A stretch of 64,000 bases of DNA from Leucobacter sp. CX169. GTDB lineage: Bacteria; Actinomycetota; Actinomycetes; Actinomycetales; Microbacteriaceae. This document shows, in pieces, positions 25,135-33,939 of this stretch. The notes beneath the pieces are model-generated. The model saw nothing but the letters and a program-made list of their open reading frames with translations. It was not told where the DNA came from and made no database searches. Every line of letters begins with the position of its first letter. The stretch's first letter is position 1. Location of the stretch: assembly GCF_017161405.1 (NCBI RefSeq), contig NZ_CP071051.1, positions 2,108,001-2,172,000 on the forward strand. The letters are read 5' to 3'. Position numbers and translations under genes: made by a program.

Positions 25135-27102
25135 ATGAGCGGTGTGATCTGGACCAGCGTGCTCATGGTCGTCCTCACGATTGTGTTCTTGGTAGTGCTC
25201 TCGAGCTTCGCCTCCCGCGTGCTCGGGGTGCGCATCGGCCTCGGCAGGCTGCTCCTCGCTGGCGCACTGGGCCTCGGGCTCGAGGTAGGCTTCGAGTCCC
25301 GATTCGTCTGGGGCCAAGAGGACAGCACCCTGGCTCTCCTGCCGCTCCAGATCGGCATCATTTTCCTCGTCTCGATCGCCACGCTGGTGATTGCCGAGCT
25401 CCTGGTGCCCACGGGTTCCATCCCTCGCCCCGACCAGTGGCTGCCGTCGTTCAAGGCGCGCGTTGCGCGCACACGGCGGTACACCGAGATCTCCCGAATC
25501 GCCTTCCGCAGCGGCCTGATCCCGTTTCGACTCAACACCGAGCGCACGAGCGCGGGCATCGCCGAGCGCACGAAGCAGGCGCGTGCGCTGCGGAGCGCAC
25601 TCGAGAGCGCCGGCGGCGCGTTCGTGAAGCTCGGGCAGCTCCTCTCAACCCGCACCGACCTGCTGCCTCCCGAGTTTCTCGCCGAGCTGTCGCAGCTGCA
25701 GCAGCGGGTACCGCCTGCCGAGTGGACCGAGGTCAAAGCGCTGCTTGAGGAGGAGCTCGGCGGCCCGGTCGACAGGTTCTTCGCCGAGTTCAACGAGACG
25801 CCCCTCGCCGCGGCGTCAATCGGCCAGGTCCACCGCGCGACGCTACTCACCGGCGAGCTCGTCGCGGTCAAGGTGCAGCGGCCCCGGATCACGCCGCTCG
25901 TCGAGCGCGACCTCGACATCACGCTGCGCCTCGCCGCCCAGCTCGAGCGCACGACCAGCTGGGGGCGCGACCTCGGCATTCAGGCGCTCGTCGAGAACTT
26001 CGCCGAGAGCCTGCGTGAAGAACTCGACTACCGCGTTGAGGCGAGCAACATCTCGGCCATGGCGATCACGCAGGCGAAGCACCCCGAGGGCGAACGCGTC
26101 GGGATTCCCCGCCACTACCCCGCGCTGTGCACCGGCAAGGTCTTTGTGATGGAGCTGGTCGTGGGCGAGACCCTGAGCGACCCTCGCGCGTTCACCAAGC
26201 ACCCGGAGGCGGAGCGCATCGAGCAGGCGAACCGACTGCTCCGCTCCACGCTCACGCAGATCATCGAGGACGGCGTCTTTCACTCCGACCTGCACCCGGG
26301 CAACATCATTCTCCGCGGCGACGGCGAGATCGTCCTGCTCGACTTTGGTTCGATCGGACGCCTCGACTCCGAGCTTCGCGCGCAGATCGGCGAGGTCCTG
26401 CTTGCGTTCTACCGCGGCGACTCGGGCGCCTTCGCTGACGCGTTGCTCGGCTTCGTCGAACTGCCCGACGAGATTGACGAGACGGCACTCAGGCGTCAAC
26501 TCGGCGTGTTCGTCGCGACGAAGCTCGGCCCGGGCTCGGCCATCGACGTGACGGTGTTCCAAGAGATGATGCGGCTGTTGACTACGAACCGGATCGCGGT
26601 GCCCGCCGAGCTCGCGACCGCGTTCCGCGCGATCGCCACCCTCGAGGGAACGCTTCGCCATCTGAGCCCCGATTTCGACATGCTCAGTGAGGCCAGCGGC
26701 TATGCAGCGGACCGGGTCACACGAGGGTTCTCCCCCAAGGCAGTGTTCACTTCGTTCAGCGACGAGCTCGCCTCGATCCTGCCGATCGCGCGCCGCCTGC
26801 CCAAGCGCCTCGACCAGCTCGCCGGGACGATTGCTGACGGCCGCCTCAAGATCAACATGCGCTTGTTCGCCGATCGGCGAGATCGTGACCTGGTCCGCAG
26901 CCTCGTCAACCTGATCGCGGCGAGCTTCTTGGCGGCGGCGTTCGGCATCATGGCGGCGATGATGCTCGTGAGCACCAGCGGGCCGGAGGTCACGGAGGGC
27001 ATGACCCTCTTCCAGATCTTCGGCTATCTCCTCGTCGTGCTCTCGGGAATTCTCACCCTGCGCGTACTCTTTGACCTGTTCAGGATCCGCCCGCGGGAGT
27101 AA
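25135..27102 (+). CDS. AarF/UbiB (ABC1) family atypical kinase
   Basis: About 655 residues. Two N-terminal membrane helices and two at the C-terminus bracket an ABC1 kinase-like domain: KLGQLLSTRTDLLP (KxGQ motif), the Ala-rich AAASIGQVH, VAVKVQRP, ELDYRVEASN, GVFHSDLHPGNI and LLDFGSIGR. UbiB/COQ8-type proteins support quinone or lipid homeostasis; in actinobacteria with menaquinone the exact role is unknown. ATG 25135 follows GGAGG. A 619-residue open frame antisense to it is a shadow. Confidence 0.9.
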   Translation: MSGVIWTSVLMVVLTIVFLVVLSSFASRVLGVRIGLGRLLLAGALGLGLEVGFESRFVWGQEDSTLALLPLQIGIIFLVSIATLVIAELLVPTGSIPRPDQWLPSFKARVARTRRYTEISRIAFRSGLIPFRLNTERTSAGIAERTKQARALRSALESAGGAFVKLGQLLSTRTDLLPPEFLAELSQLQQRVPPAEWTEVKALLEEELGGPVDRFFAEFNETPLAAASIGQVHRATLLTGELVAVKVQRPRITPLVERDLDITLRLAAQLERTTSWGRDLGIQALVENFAESLREELDYRVEASNISAMAITQAKHPEGERVGIPRHYPALCTGKVFVMELVVGETLSDPRAFTKHPEAERIEQANRLLRSTLTQIIEDGVFHSDLHPGNIILRGDGEIVLLDFGSIGRLDSELRAQIGEVLLAFYRGDSGAFADALLGFVELPDEIDETALRRQLGVFVATKLGPGSAIDVTVFQEMMRLLTTNRIAVPAELATAFRAIATLEGTLRHLSPDFDMLSEASGYAADRVTRGFSPKAVFTSFSDELASILPIARRLPKRLDQLAGTIADGRLKINMRLFADRRDRDLVRSLVNLIAASFLAAAFGIMAAMMLVSTSGPEVTEGMTLFQIFGYLLVVLSGILTLRVLFDLFRIRPRE

Positions 27103-27111
27103 AGTCCGAGC

Positions 27112-27561
27112 ATGGCCCAGAATCAGAACACCCACGGACACGGCGGATTTAGCGCCGCTGAGGTCGCTGCGATGAAGGCTCACGCCGCCGAACTGCGTGC
27201 CGAGAGTAAGGCAGGCGCGAAGCGCGCCGACGGGCTCGAGGCGCTGCTCGACAGCATCGCGAAGATGACGCCAGAGGATCGCGTGCTCGCCGAGTGCGTG
27301 CACTTGGCGGTCACCCGGAACGCCCCTGACCTCTTGCCCAAGACCTGGTACGGCATGCCCGCGTACGCGAACGCGGATGGAAAGGTCGTGCTCGCGTTCA
27401 AGAACTCGGGCAAGTTCAATTCCCGGTACTCCACGATCGAGTTCCAGGAGGCCGCCCGCCTCGACGACGGCGATATCTGGGCAGTCTCGTTCGCGCTCGA
27501 GGAATGGACACCGGCTGTCGAGGAGAAGGTCACCGAGCTCGTGCGGAAGTCGGTCTCCTAG
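27112..27561 (+). CDS. DUF1801 family protein
   Basis: A 149-residue protein. After a helical N-terminal part (AAEVAAMKAHAAELRAE) comes the DUF1801/YdhG-like fold with LLPKTWYGMPAYAN, KVVLAFKNSGKFNSRYSTIEF and the acidic DDGDIWAVSF. Function unknown; relatives are called iron-chaperone-like or MEP-linked. It begins 9 bp after the AarF gene, so probably one transcript. It converges with the next gene with a 4-bp overlap. Confidence 0.8.
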   Translation: MAQNQNTHGHGGFSAAEVAAMKAHAAELRAESKAGAKRADGLEALLDSIAKMTPEDRVLAECVHLAVTRNAPDLLPKTWYGMPAYANADGKVVLAFKNSGKFNSRYSTIEFQEAARLDDGDIWAVSFALEEWTPAVEEKVTELVRKSVS

Positions 27562-28340
27562 CGAAACCCCTCGAGACGCGCCTGCATCTCCCAGTAGCTG
27601 GTCGCCGGGCGGGGCAGCGAACCGTCTCGAAGCTCTCCCACCGACGCGACCGCCGCGTCGACTGCAGCGCGATACGGCAGGGATCCTGAACTCACTCGGC
27701 ACACCCCCAGTGCGCCCAGCTGGGCGAGCGTGATCGCGGGTTGCGCGAGGACGTTGAGCGGCAGCCCAACCCCGTCGGCGATCAGCCGAATGTCCGCTGC
27801 GTCCAAGACGCCGGGCACGAAGATCCCGTCGGCTCCGGCCTCCTCATATTTGTGGGCGCGCCGCAGCACCGCGTCCACCGTGGCGTCTTCCCCGAACCAC
27901 AGGTTGTCCACGCGGGCGTTGACGAATATGCCCGGGCTTCGCCGCTTGACGGCGAGAATCTTCGCCGTCAAGATCGCCGGGTCGACCAGATGCCCGTGCG
28001 CGCTGTCCTCGAGATTGATTCCGGCGACGCCCCAGTCGGCGAGCTCCTGCACCAACTGCGCCACCTCTTCGGGGTCATCGGAGTGCCCATCCTCGAGGTC
28101 CAAGGTGACGTGGACGGGCAGCCGACACAGCTGCTCCGCGAGCGCGATCGTGGCCGCCCGGCTCGCCCCGGCCCCGTCGGGCCTGCCGCCGCTTGCCGCG
28201 ACACCGAAGCTCGTCGTGCCGATCGCTGGATAGCCCGCGGCGGCGAAAGCGAGGGCCGAACCGACATCCCAGGCGTTGGGTAGCAGCAACGGCTTGCCGT
28301 AGCGGTGAAGCTCCCGAAAAGTTGCCACGATCATTCCCAT
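27558..28340 (-). CDS. Isocitrate lyase / PEP mutase family protein
   Basis: About 260 residues forming a TIM barrel of the ICL/PEPM superfamily: LLLPNAWDVGSALAFAAAG, GTTSFGVAASGG, VTLDLEDGHSD and GINLEDSAHGH, with the conserved acidic metal ligands. The KKCGH catalytic loop of true isocitrate lyases is absent, so it belongs to the carboxyvinyl-phosphonate mutase/oxaloacetate-hydrolase-like side. ATG 28340 and 28334 are both possible; the ribosome site is weak. Substrate unknown. Confidence 0.85.
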   Translation of the reverse strand: MGMIVATFRELHRYGKPLLLPNAWDVGSALAFAAAGYPAIGTTSFGVAASGGRPDGAGASRAATIALAEQLCRLPVHVTLDLEDGHSDDPEEVAQLVQELADWGVAGINLEDSAHGHLVDPAILTAKILAVKRRSPGIFVNARVDNLWFGEDATVDAVLRRAHKYEEAGADGIFVPGVLDAADIRLIADGVGLPLNVLAQPAITLAQLGALGVCRVSSGSLPYRAAVDAAVASVGELRDGSLPRPATSYWEMQARLEGFR

Positions 28341-28581
28341 CGGCGTCGAGCGAACAGGTGAATCGATTCCAGGATAAGTTCCCGACTCGTGATCTCGCCG
28401 TGAAAGCCCGCGAAGGCCCGACGACGACGCACAGCCGCCTCTACGCATCGAGGGCTAGGGTCAAAATGACGTGAGTTCGAGCGCCACTTCCCGGGCCAAG
28501 ACCACCAGTTGCACCCGAGATTTCTCCGGCGGCCGAACATCGTTTCACAACGTTCTTCCACCCAAAGAATTGAGGGAACAC

Positions 28582-29682
28582 ATGAAGATCCAAGCAGCTG
28601 TCGCCACCGCGCCCCAGACCGATCTCGACATTCGCGAGCTCGCGCTCGATGCGCCCCGCGCCGACGAGGTGACGGTGCGCATGGTCGCCTCGGGCGTCTG
28701 CCACACCGACGCCATCGTGCGTGACCAGTGGTATCCGGTGCCACTTCCCGCAGTACTCGGCCACGAGGGCTCGGGCATCGTGGAGGCCGTGGGCGCCGAC
28801 GTTATCGACCTCAAGGTGGGCGACAAGGTCGTGCTTGCACCCGCCTCGTGCGGCGTGTGTGAGAACTGCATCAGCGGGCATCCGCAGTACTGCACCGATT
28901 TCTTCGCGCTCAACTTCGGCGGCAGCCGGGCCGACGGCAGCAAGATGTTCGATGACAACGGCACCCCGATCTCGTCGAACTTCTTTGGCCAATCCTCGTT
29001 CGCCTCGATGACGAACGTGCGCGCCCGCAACGCGGTGAAGGTGTCGGACGATGCCCCGCTCGAACTCCTCGGACCACTCGGATGCGGCATCATGACCGGT
29101 TCAGGATCGGTGCTCAACGTGTTGAAGCCCGGCCCCGGAGAATCGATCGCGGTGTTCGGTACCGGCGCAGTCGGCCTGGCCGGCATGCTCGCCGCGGTCG
29201 CCAGCGGGGCGACGACCATCATCATGGTCGACATCGTGCCCTCGCGTCTCGAGTTCGCGAAGGAGCTCGGTGCCACTCATGTTGTGAACTCCAAAGACGT
29301 GGACGCGGTCGAGGCGATCCGTGAGATCACTGGCGGAAGGGGTGTGCAGTACGCGCTCGACACCACCGGGGTTCCGGCCGTCTTCGCCCAGATGACCAAG
29401 TCGCTCGCGCTGCGGGGACACGGCGTGCTCGTCGGCGCCGCGAAGCTCGGCACCGAGGCCCCTTTCGATATCGGCACGTTGCTCACGAGCGGCATCACCA
29501 TCTCGATGGTGGTCGAGGGCGATGCGGTGCCGCGTGAGTTCATTCCCAAGCTCATCTCGCTCTACCAGCGCGGGCTGTTTCCCTTCGACAAGCTCGTCAA
29601 GACGTACGCGTTCACCGACATCAATTCGGCGTTCGCCGACAGTGAGTCGGGCGCGACGATCAAGCCGGTCGTCCTGTACTAG
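28582..29682 (+). CDS. Aryl/benzyl-alcohol-type zinc alcohol dehydrogenase
   Basis: A 366-residue MDR dehydrogenase. Catalytic zinc ligands are in SGVCHTDAI and GHEGSGIVE, structural zinc Cys in CGVCENCISGHPQYC, the coenzyme loop is GTGAVGLAGM, and DIVPSR after beta-2 (Asp) favours NAD. The pattern resembles benzyl-alcohol dehydrogenase and other aryl-alcohol enzymes. Start ATG 28582 follows GAGGGAA. A strong terminator follows the stop by about 15 bases, so it is a single-gene unit. Confidence 0.9.
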   Translation: MKIQAAVATAPQTDLDIRELALDAPRADEVTVRMVASGVCHTDAIVRDQWYPVPLPAVLGHEGSGIVEAVGADVIDLKVGDKVVLAPASCGVCENCISGHPQYCTDFFALNFGGSRADGSKMFDDNGTPISSNFFGQSSFASMTNVRARNAVKVSDDAPLELLGPLGCGIMTGSGSVLNVLKPGPGESIAVFGTGAVGLAGMLAAVASGATTIIMVDIVPSRLEFAKELGATHVVNSKDVDAVEAIREITGGRGVQYALDTTGVPAVFAQMTKSLALRGHGVLVGAAKLGTEAPFDIGTLLTSGITISMVVEGDAVPREFIPKLISLYQRGLFPFDKLVKTYAFTDINSAFADSESGATIKPVVLY

Positions 29683-29695
29683 CTCGGTTCGTGTG

Positions 29696-29729
29696 AAAGG
29701 TGCCAGGCCTCGGCCTGGCACCTTTTTCT
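29696..29729 (+). terminator. Rho-independent terminator
   Basis: AGGTGCCAGGCC (29698-29709), two bases, GGCCTGGCACCT (29712-29723): perfect 12-bp stem, extended by AA/TT, followed by TTTTCTT. It ends transcription of the alcohol dehydrogenase gene. Confidence 0.95.
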
Positions 29730-29755
29730 TTGTGTCCTCCAGCTTGGTGACCTAT

Positions 29756-29784
29756 TTGCAATGGATACCCCCCCTGGGTATACG
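29756..29784 (+). promoter_or_regulatory. Promoter for MFS exporter
   Basis: -35 TTGCAA (29756-29761), exactly 17 bp, -10 TATACG (29779-29784). The two operator boxes overlap the spacer, -10 and start region. Confidence 0.65.
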
Positions 29785-29803
29785 CTATACCCCGTCCGGG
29801 TAT
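29765..29803. promoter_or_regulatory. Two tandem CsoR/FrmR/RcnR-type operator boxes
   Basis: ATACCC-CCCCT-GGGTAT (29765-29781) and ATACCC-CGTCC-GGGTAT (29787-29803). Half-sites are perfect mirror images, spacing is five in both, and the boxes repeat every 22 bp, two helical turns. C-rich tracts bounded by ATACC/GGTAT are the known form of CsoR, CstR, FrmR and RcnR operators. No such repressor is encoded in the window. Confidence 0.7.
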
Positions 29804-29831
29804 CCCCGGACCATGCCCCAGAGGAGTTCAC

Positions 29832-31262
29832 ATGTCACCCGCAAAGCCCATTTCAGCGACGAAGCGATGGCTCGGCCTGCTGTTGATAGCCACGGCGCAG
29901 TTCGTGGTCATCATGGACACGTCGATCATCGGCGTCGCGCTTCCCGACATTCAGCGAGACCTCGGCTTTACGCCGGAATCGCTGTCCTGGGTGTTCAACG
30001 CGTACGTGGTCGCCTTCGGTGGGCTCCTGCTGCTCGGCGGCCGCCTCGCCGATGCCTTCGGCGCGCGCAAGATATTTGTGCTGGGCTGGGTCATCCTGAT
30101 CGCCGGCTCGCTGCTCGCGGGCGCCGCGAATAGCGTCGGGCTCGAAATCGCCGGGCGCGCGATCCAGGGGGCCGGCTCCGCGCTGATCGCGCCAGCCGCA
30201 CTCACCCTGCTCATGCTGCTCTTTGGTGGTACCTCAGACCTGCCCAAGGCGTTCGCGATCTACGGCGCCGCTGCCCCCATCGGCGGCACCGCCGGCGTCT
30301 TCCTGGGCGGCGTGCTCACCGAGTTCGCCAGCTGGCCCTGGGTGTTCTACATCACCGTCCCGATCGCGCTCGTCGTGCTCGCTTTGACCGCTTCGACGCT
30401 CCCCCGGACTGTGCGCAAGGCGTCCGGATCGATCGACATCGCGGGCGCCGTCACCGCTACCGCCGGCCTCGCAGCCGTCGTGTACGCGGTCGCGAGCGCG
30501 CCCGAGGTCGGCTGGCTCACCCTCCAAACGATCGGCACGCTCGTCGCCGGCATCGCTTTGCTCGCCGTCTTCTTCGTCATCCAGGCGCGCAGCCGCAACC
30601 CGCTGCTGCGCCTCGGCCTGCTGCGGGCCCCCATGCTCGGCGCGGCGAACGGCGCGCAGCTACTGCTGGGCGCAGCGTGGGTCTCGATGTGGTTTTTCCT
30701 GAACCTGTATCTGCAGGAGGTCCTCGGCGCGAGCGCCTTCGCGGCGGGAGCCGCCCTTCTGCCAATAACCGGCCTCGTCGTGATCGTGATGATCGCACTG
30801 GCCCCGAGACTGCAGGCGAGATTCGGTGCGAAGTCGATGATTGTAAGTGGCCTCCTCCTCCTGGCGGTCGGGCTCGTCTGGCTTTCCTTCGTGCACCCCG
30901 ACGGCAACTACGCAGTCGACGTACTGCCCGCGGCCCTCGTGGCGGCGCTTGGAATGTCGCTCGCGTTCGTCCCCTCGCTCGGCACCGCGATCAACGCGGC
31001 GCCGCCCGCCGAGACCGGCGTCGCATCGGGGCTCGTGAGCACGAGCTACCAGATCGGCTCGGCGCTCGGGCTCGCCGTGCTCACCGCCGTCGTCTACGGG
31101 ATCTCGGGCACCGAGCCGTCGACCGCCGAGCTGACCGACGGGTATAGCGCGGCCTTCCTCGGCGCGGGGCTGCTCGCCCTCGCCGGCGCCGTCATCACGG
31201 CGCTCGCGATGCGACAGCCGTCGGCCACCTCCCCCGCGACCGAGGAGCTCGTCTCGGCGTAG
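29832..31262 (+). CDS. DHA2-family MFS transporter under probable CsoR-type control
   Basis: A 476-residue transporter with 14 helices. Helix 1 is IMDTSIIGVALPDIQRDLG, motif A is LADAFGARKIFVLGWV, helix 5 has YGAAAPIGGTAGVFLGG. Start ATG 29832 follows GAGGAG. Uniquely in this window it is preceded by two tandem CsoR-type operator boxes over the promoter, suggesting induction by a metal, aldehyde or sulfur species rather than by a drug-sensing TetR. Substrate unknown. Confidence 0.92.
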   Translation: MSPAKPISATKRWLGLLLIATAQFVVIMDTSIIGVALPDIQRDLGFTPESLSWVFNAYVVAFGGLLLLGGRLADAFGARKIFVLGWVILIAGSLLAGAANSVGLEIAGRAIQGAGSALIAPAALTLLMLLFGGTSDLPKAFAIYGAAAPIGGTAGVFLGGVLTEFASWPWVFYITVPIALVVLALTASTLPRTVRKASGSIDIAGAVTATAGLAAVVYAVASAPEVGWLTLQTIGTLVAGIALLAVFFVIQARSRNPLLRLGLLRAPMLGAANGAQLLLGAAWVSMWFFLNLYLQEVLGASAFAAGAALLPITGLVVIVMIALAPRLQARFGAKSMIVSGLLLLAVGLVWLSFVHPDGNYAVDVLPAALVAALGMSLAFVPSLGTAINAAPPAETGVASGLVSTSYQIGSALGLAVLTAVVYGISGTEPSTAELTDGYSAAFLGAGLLALAGAVITALAMRQPSATSPATEELVSA

Positions 31263-31328
31263 CCACCCGCAGGATCGTTGAAGTGGCGGGCCATTTGGCT
31301 CGCCGCTTCAGCGAGGGGCTCGAGCCCC

Positions 31329-32252
31329 TTACCGAGTCCGAACAATCCCCTCTTGCACTACCGTCGCAACGAGCGTCCCGTCCTGCCGAAACAGGTGACC
31401 TTCGCACACTACGTGGCTTCCCGCGCTACTGAGCATTCGCTGCTCGAACAGGAGCCAGTCGCCGGGAACAGCCTCGGCGTGGAACCAGATCTTCTGGTCA
31501 ATGCTCGTGCTAAACAAGCCCGGCGCGCACCACCCGACGCCGCGCGCGCGCAGCGCAGATTCCAAGATTGTGTCATCCGCCAGGTACGCAATCAACGCCG
31601 GGCCGCCCCACGCTGCATCGCGCAGCGGAGCGAGCGCTGCGCTTTCGGGGGAAAGTCGAACCCAGAGCGCGTTGGTGCTGCCTGCTTTGCCCGCGGCGAC
31701 ACCGTAGCTCGGAGCCGTCACGTGGCGAACGTCGAGACCACGTCCGTTGATCCAATACTCATCGAGAGCGTCCTCCAGCCCGTACGACCCCCGTGCCGCG
31801 ATCGCCTCGGCCGCCGTTGGGAGGGATTCTGGTCGTGGCACCTCACTCAACGAGCTCCTGGCGCCGTGATCCGAGCATTCCAACTTCGCGGGCCGACGGA
31901 ATGAGACTGTGGCGCTGGCCATTTCTGTGCCGTCCTGCCACAGCGAGACGTCGCGCGTGGCGTAGGTGAGCCCGTCCCTGAGCGGCCGCACTCGATATTC
32001 CAGCGCGCCGTTCCGGTCAACCGGTCGCAGAAAGCTGAGGTTGAGCGAGTGAACCGATCGCGCTGGCTCGACGGTGCGAGCCGCCGCGGCGAGCGCGCCT
32101 ACGCAGAGGTCTCCCCCGTACGCCGCGGGCCAGGGAGTGGGCATGGTGTTGCCCGAGAAGCGGATTTCGTCAGCGTGCGCACCCACGGGTGACGGTCGTA
32201 CCTCGATGGCCCAAGGGGTGAGCACCGGAATCAGGTGTGGCACCGCGTTCAA
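31329..32252 (-). CDS. Acyl-CoA thioesterase II-like (double hotdog, TesB type)
   Basis: A 307-residue thioesterase of the TesB/Acot8 layout with two hotdog halves: MPTPWPAAYGGDLCVGALAAAA and the SLNLSFLRPVDRNGALEYRV strand in the first, WGGPALIAYLADDTILESAL and SSAGSHVVCEGHLF in the second. It would hydrolyse acyl-CoAs to free acids. It is the last gene of the degradation cluster, 4 bp after the ligase gene, and may rescue CoA from dead-end acyl-CoA. Confidence 0.87.
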   Translation of the reverse strand: MNAVPHLIPVLTPWAIEVRPSPVGAHADEIRFSGNTMPTPWPAAYGGDLCVGALAAAARTVEPARSVHSLNLSFLRPVDRNGALEYRVRPLRDGLTYATRDVSLWQDGTEMASATVSFRRPAKLECSDHGARSSLSEVPRPESLPTAAEAIAARGSYGLEDALDEYWINGRGLDVRHVTAPSYGVAAGKAGSTNALWVRLSPESAALAPLRDAAWGGPALIAYLADDTILESALRARGVGWCAPGLFSTSIDQKIWFHAEAVPGDWLLFEQRMLSSAGSHVVCEGHLFRQDGTLVATVVQEGIVRTR

Positions 32253-32256
32253 TCTC

Positions 32257-33876
32257 CTAGTCCAGCTCCTTCAGCTTCATACGCAACATCTTGCCGGTGC
32301 TCGTTTGCGGTATCTCGTCAATGAACCGAATCGAGCGAGGGTACTTGTAGGCTGCCATCCGCTCACGGGCCCAACTTATAATCTCGGCTTCCGTCAGCGT
32401 ACCGACGGCCTCGTTCTCGAGCACAAGGAACGCACGCGCCGACTGGCCCCGCGCGCCGTCATCAAATCCGACCACCGCTGCTTGGCGAATGGCCGCATGC
32501 CGTACCAGCATCCGCTCAACCTCTTCGGGGAAGACCGAATAGCCGTTCGACTTGATCATCTCTTTCGAACGACCGTCGAAGAACAGATACCCGTCCTCGT
32601 CAACTCTGCCCATGTCGCCGGAGTAGTACCAGCCGTCTACCTTGACGGCGTCGGTCGCCTCCTGTCGGCCTCGATACCCCAAGAAGACGCTGGGACTCTT
32701 GATTGCCACTTCCCCGAGCTCTCCGGGCGGAACGTCAATCGAGCGGTCATTGGGATCGCAGATTCGCACCGATGTCTCGCAGGTGGGCTTGCCGACACTG
32801 CCGTACCGGATAGCCTGCGGAGGCATCAACGTGTCCCCGGTGTGGGTTTCGCTCATCCCGTAGGCAAACTCGAACAGCGGCACCCCTGATTGGGCAGCCC
32901 AGCTGTCCGAGAGCGCTTCGTCGATCTGCGTGCCGAAGCTCGTGCCGAGATTCATGCGGAATGCCGGGAAGCTCTCCCGCGCAAAGAGAGGGCTCGCCAT
33001 CAATTGCGCGTGCATTGGCGGAGTTGAGTACATCACGCTGACACGGTGCGCCTGCATCGCGCGAAGCACCTCGTCAGCGTCGAAGCGGTTCAGCAGCACT
33101 ATCGTCGCGCCCGCCATAATTGGCGAGTTCACTCCGACGAGCATTCCCGCGATGTGGAAGACCGGCATCACGCTCAGAAATACATCATCCGAACGGAACC
33201 CGTAGGTCGACAGCATGCAGGCGGTCTTAAATTCAGCGTTCCGGAAAGACAGCTGCGCTCCCTTGGGCTGTCCCGTGGTGCCCGACGTGTAAATAACGAG
33301 CGCAGGATCAGTCTCCATCTCGATCGGGGGTTCTTCCGGGGCACGAATGCCCGCTGCGATCAAGTCGAAGAAGCGCTCCGCACCGGCCGCCGGTGCGACT
33401 CCCAGCGGGCCAGGGAAGCTCGCTGAACCTCCGGCGGGCAGCGCCTCCTCGTTGCTGCTCGAGATCAGATGCTCCACCGGGGTCGAGCCTGCAGTTGCCT
33501 CGACGACGGAGGCGAGATCGTCCGTCGTAATCAGGACCTTCGCTCCGAGATCGGTCAGCTGGTACTCCAACTCCCACTTCTTGAACATTGGATTGCAGGG
33601 GCCAACCACTGCTCCGAGTTTCTGAGCCGCGAAGAATGACACGAGAAATTGCGGGCAGTTCTGCATGAAGACGGCAACGGTGTCACCCTTCTCGACTCCC
33701 CGCGCAGCGAGCTGGGCAGCAAGTGAATCAGAGCTTTCATCAAGCCAGCGATAGCTAAACTCTCGACCGTAAAAGACGATCGCCGTCTTGTCGGGACTCG
33801 TCGCCGCGTGCTCACGCAGATAAGCGTGCAGCGGAATGCCACGGGTCGGTGCCAGGGTCGCGTTTGTGTGCGTCAT
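32257..33876 (-). CDS. Acyl-CoA synthetase (AMP-forming ligase)
   Basis: A 539-residue ANL enzyme. Visible are the P-loop YTSGTTGQPKGAQ, the aromatic GFRSDDVFLSVMPVFH, GEVAIKSPSVFLGYRG, DGWYYSGDMGRVDEDGYLFFDGR and the catalytic Lys near STGKMLRMKL. It activates a carboxylic acid to its acyl-CoA by way of acyl-AMP. In the cluster it should activate the acid brought in by the symporter or made by the alcohol dehydrogenase. The chain length cannot be read from the sequence. Confidence 0.93.
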   Translation of the reverse strand: MTHTNATLAPTRGIPLHAYLREHAATSPDKTAIVFYGREFSYRWLDESSDSLAAQLAARGVEKGDTVAVFMQNCPQFLVSFFAAQKLGAVVGPCNPMFKKWELEYQLTDLGAKVLITTDDLASVVEATAGSTPVEHLISSSNEEALPAGGSASFPGPLGVAPAAGAERFFDLIAAGIRAPEEPPIEMETDPALVIYTSGTTGQPKGAQLSFRNAEFKTACMLSTYGFRSDDVFLSVMPVFHIAGMLVGVNSPIMAGATIVLLNRFDADEVLRAMQAHRVSVMYSTPPMHAQLMASPLFARESFPAFRMNLGTSFGTQIDEALSDSWAAQSGVPLFEFAYGMSETHTGDTLMPPQAIRYGSVGKPTCETSVRICDPNDRSIDVPPGELGEVAIKSPSVFLGYRGRQEATDAVKVDGWYYSGDMGRVDEDGYLFFDGRSKEMIKSNGYSVFPEEVERMLVRHAAIRQAAVVGFDDGARGQSARAFLVLENEAVGTLTEAEIISWARERMAAYKYPRSIRFIDEIPQTSTGKMLRMKLKELD

Positions 33877-33939
33877 TGCTCTCTATCGTTCCGTCGTGTC
33901 TCGTCGCTGCCGGGCAGGGCGCCCGGCCCAGCAAGCGTT

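Noticed and set aside
25843-27702. 619-codon minus-strand frame
   Set aside because: Antisense to the AarF-family gene, no start context, no recognisable motif.
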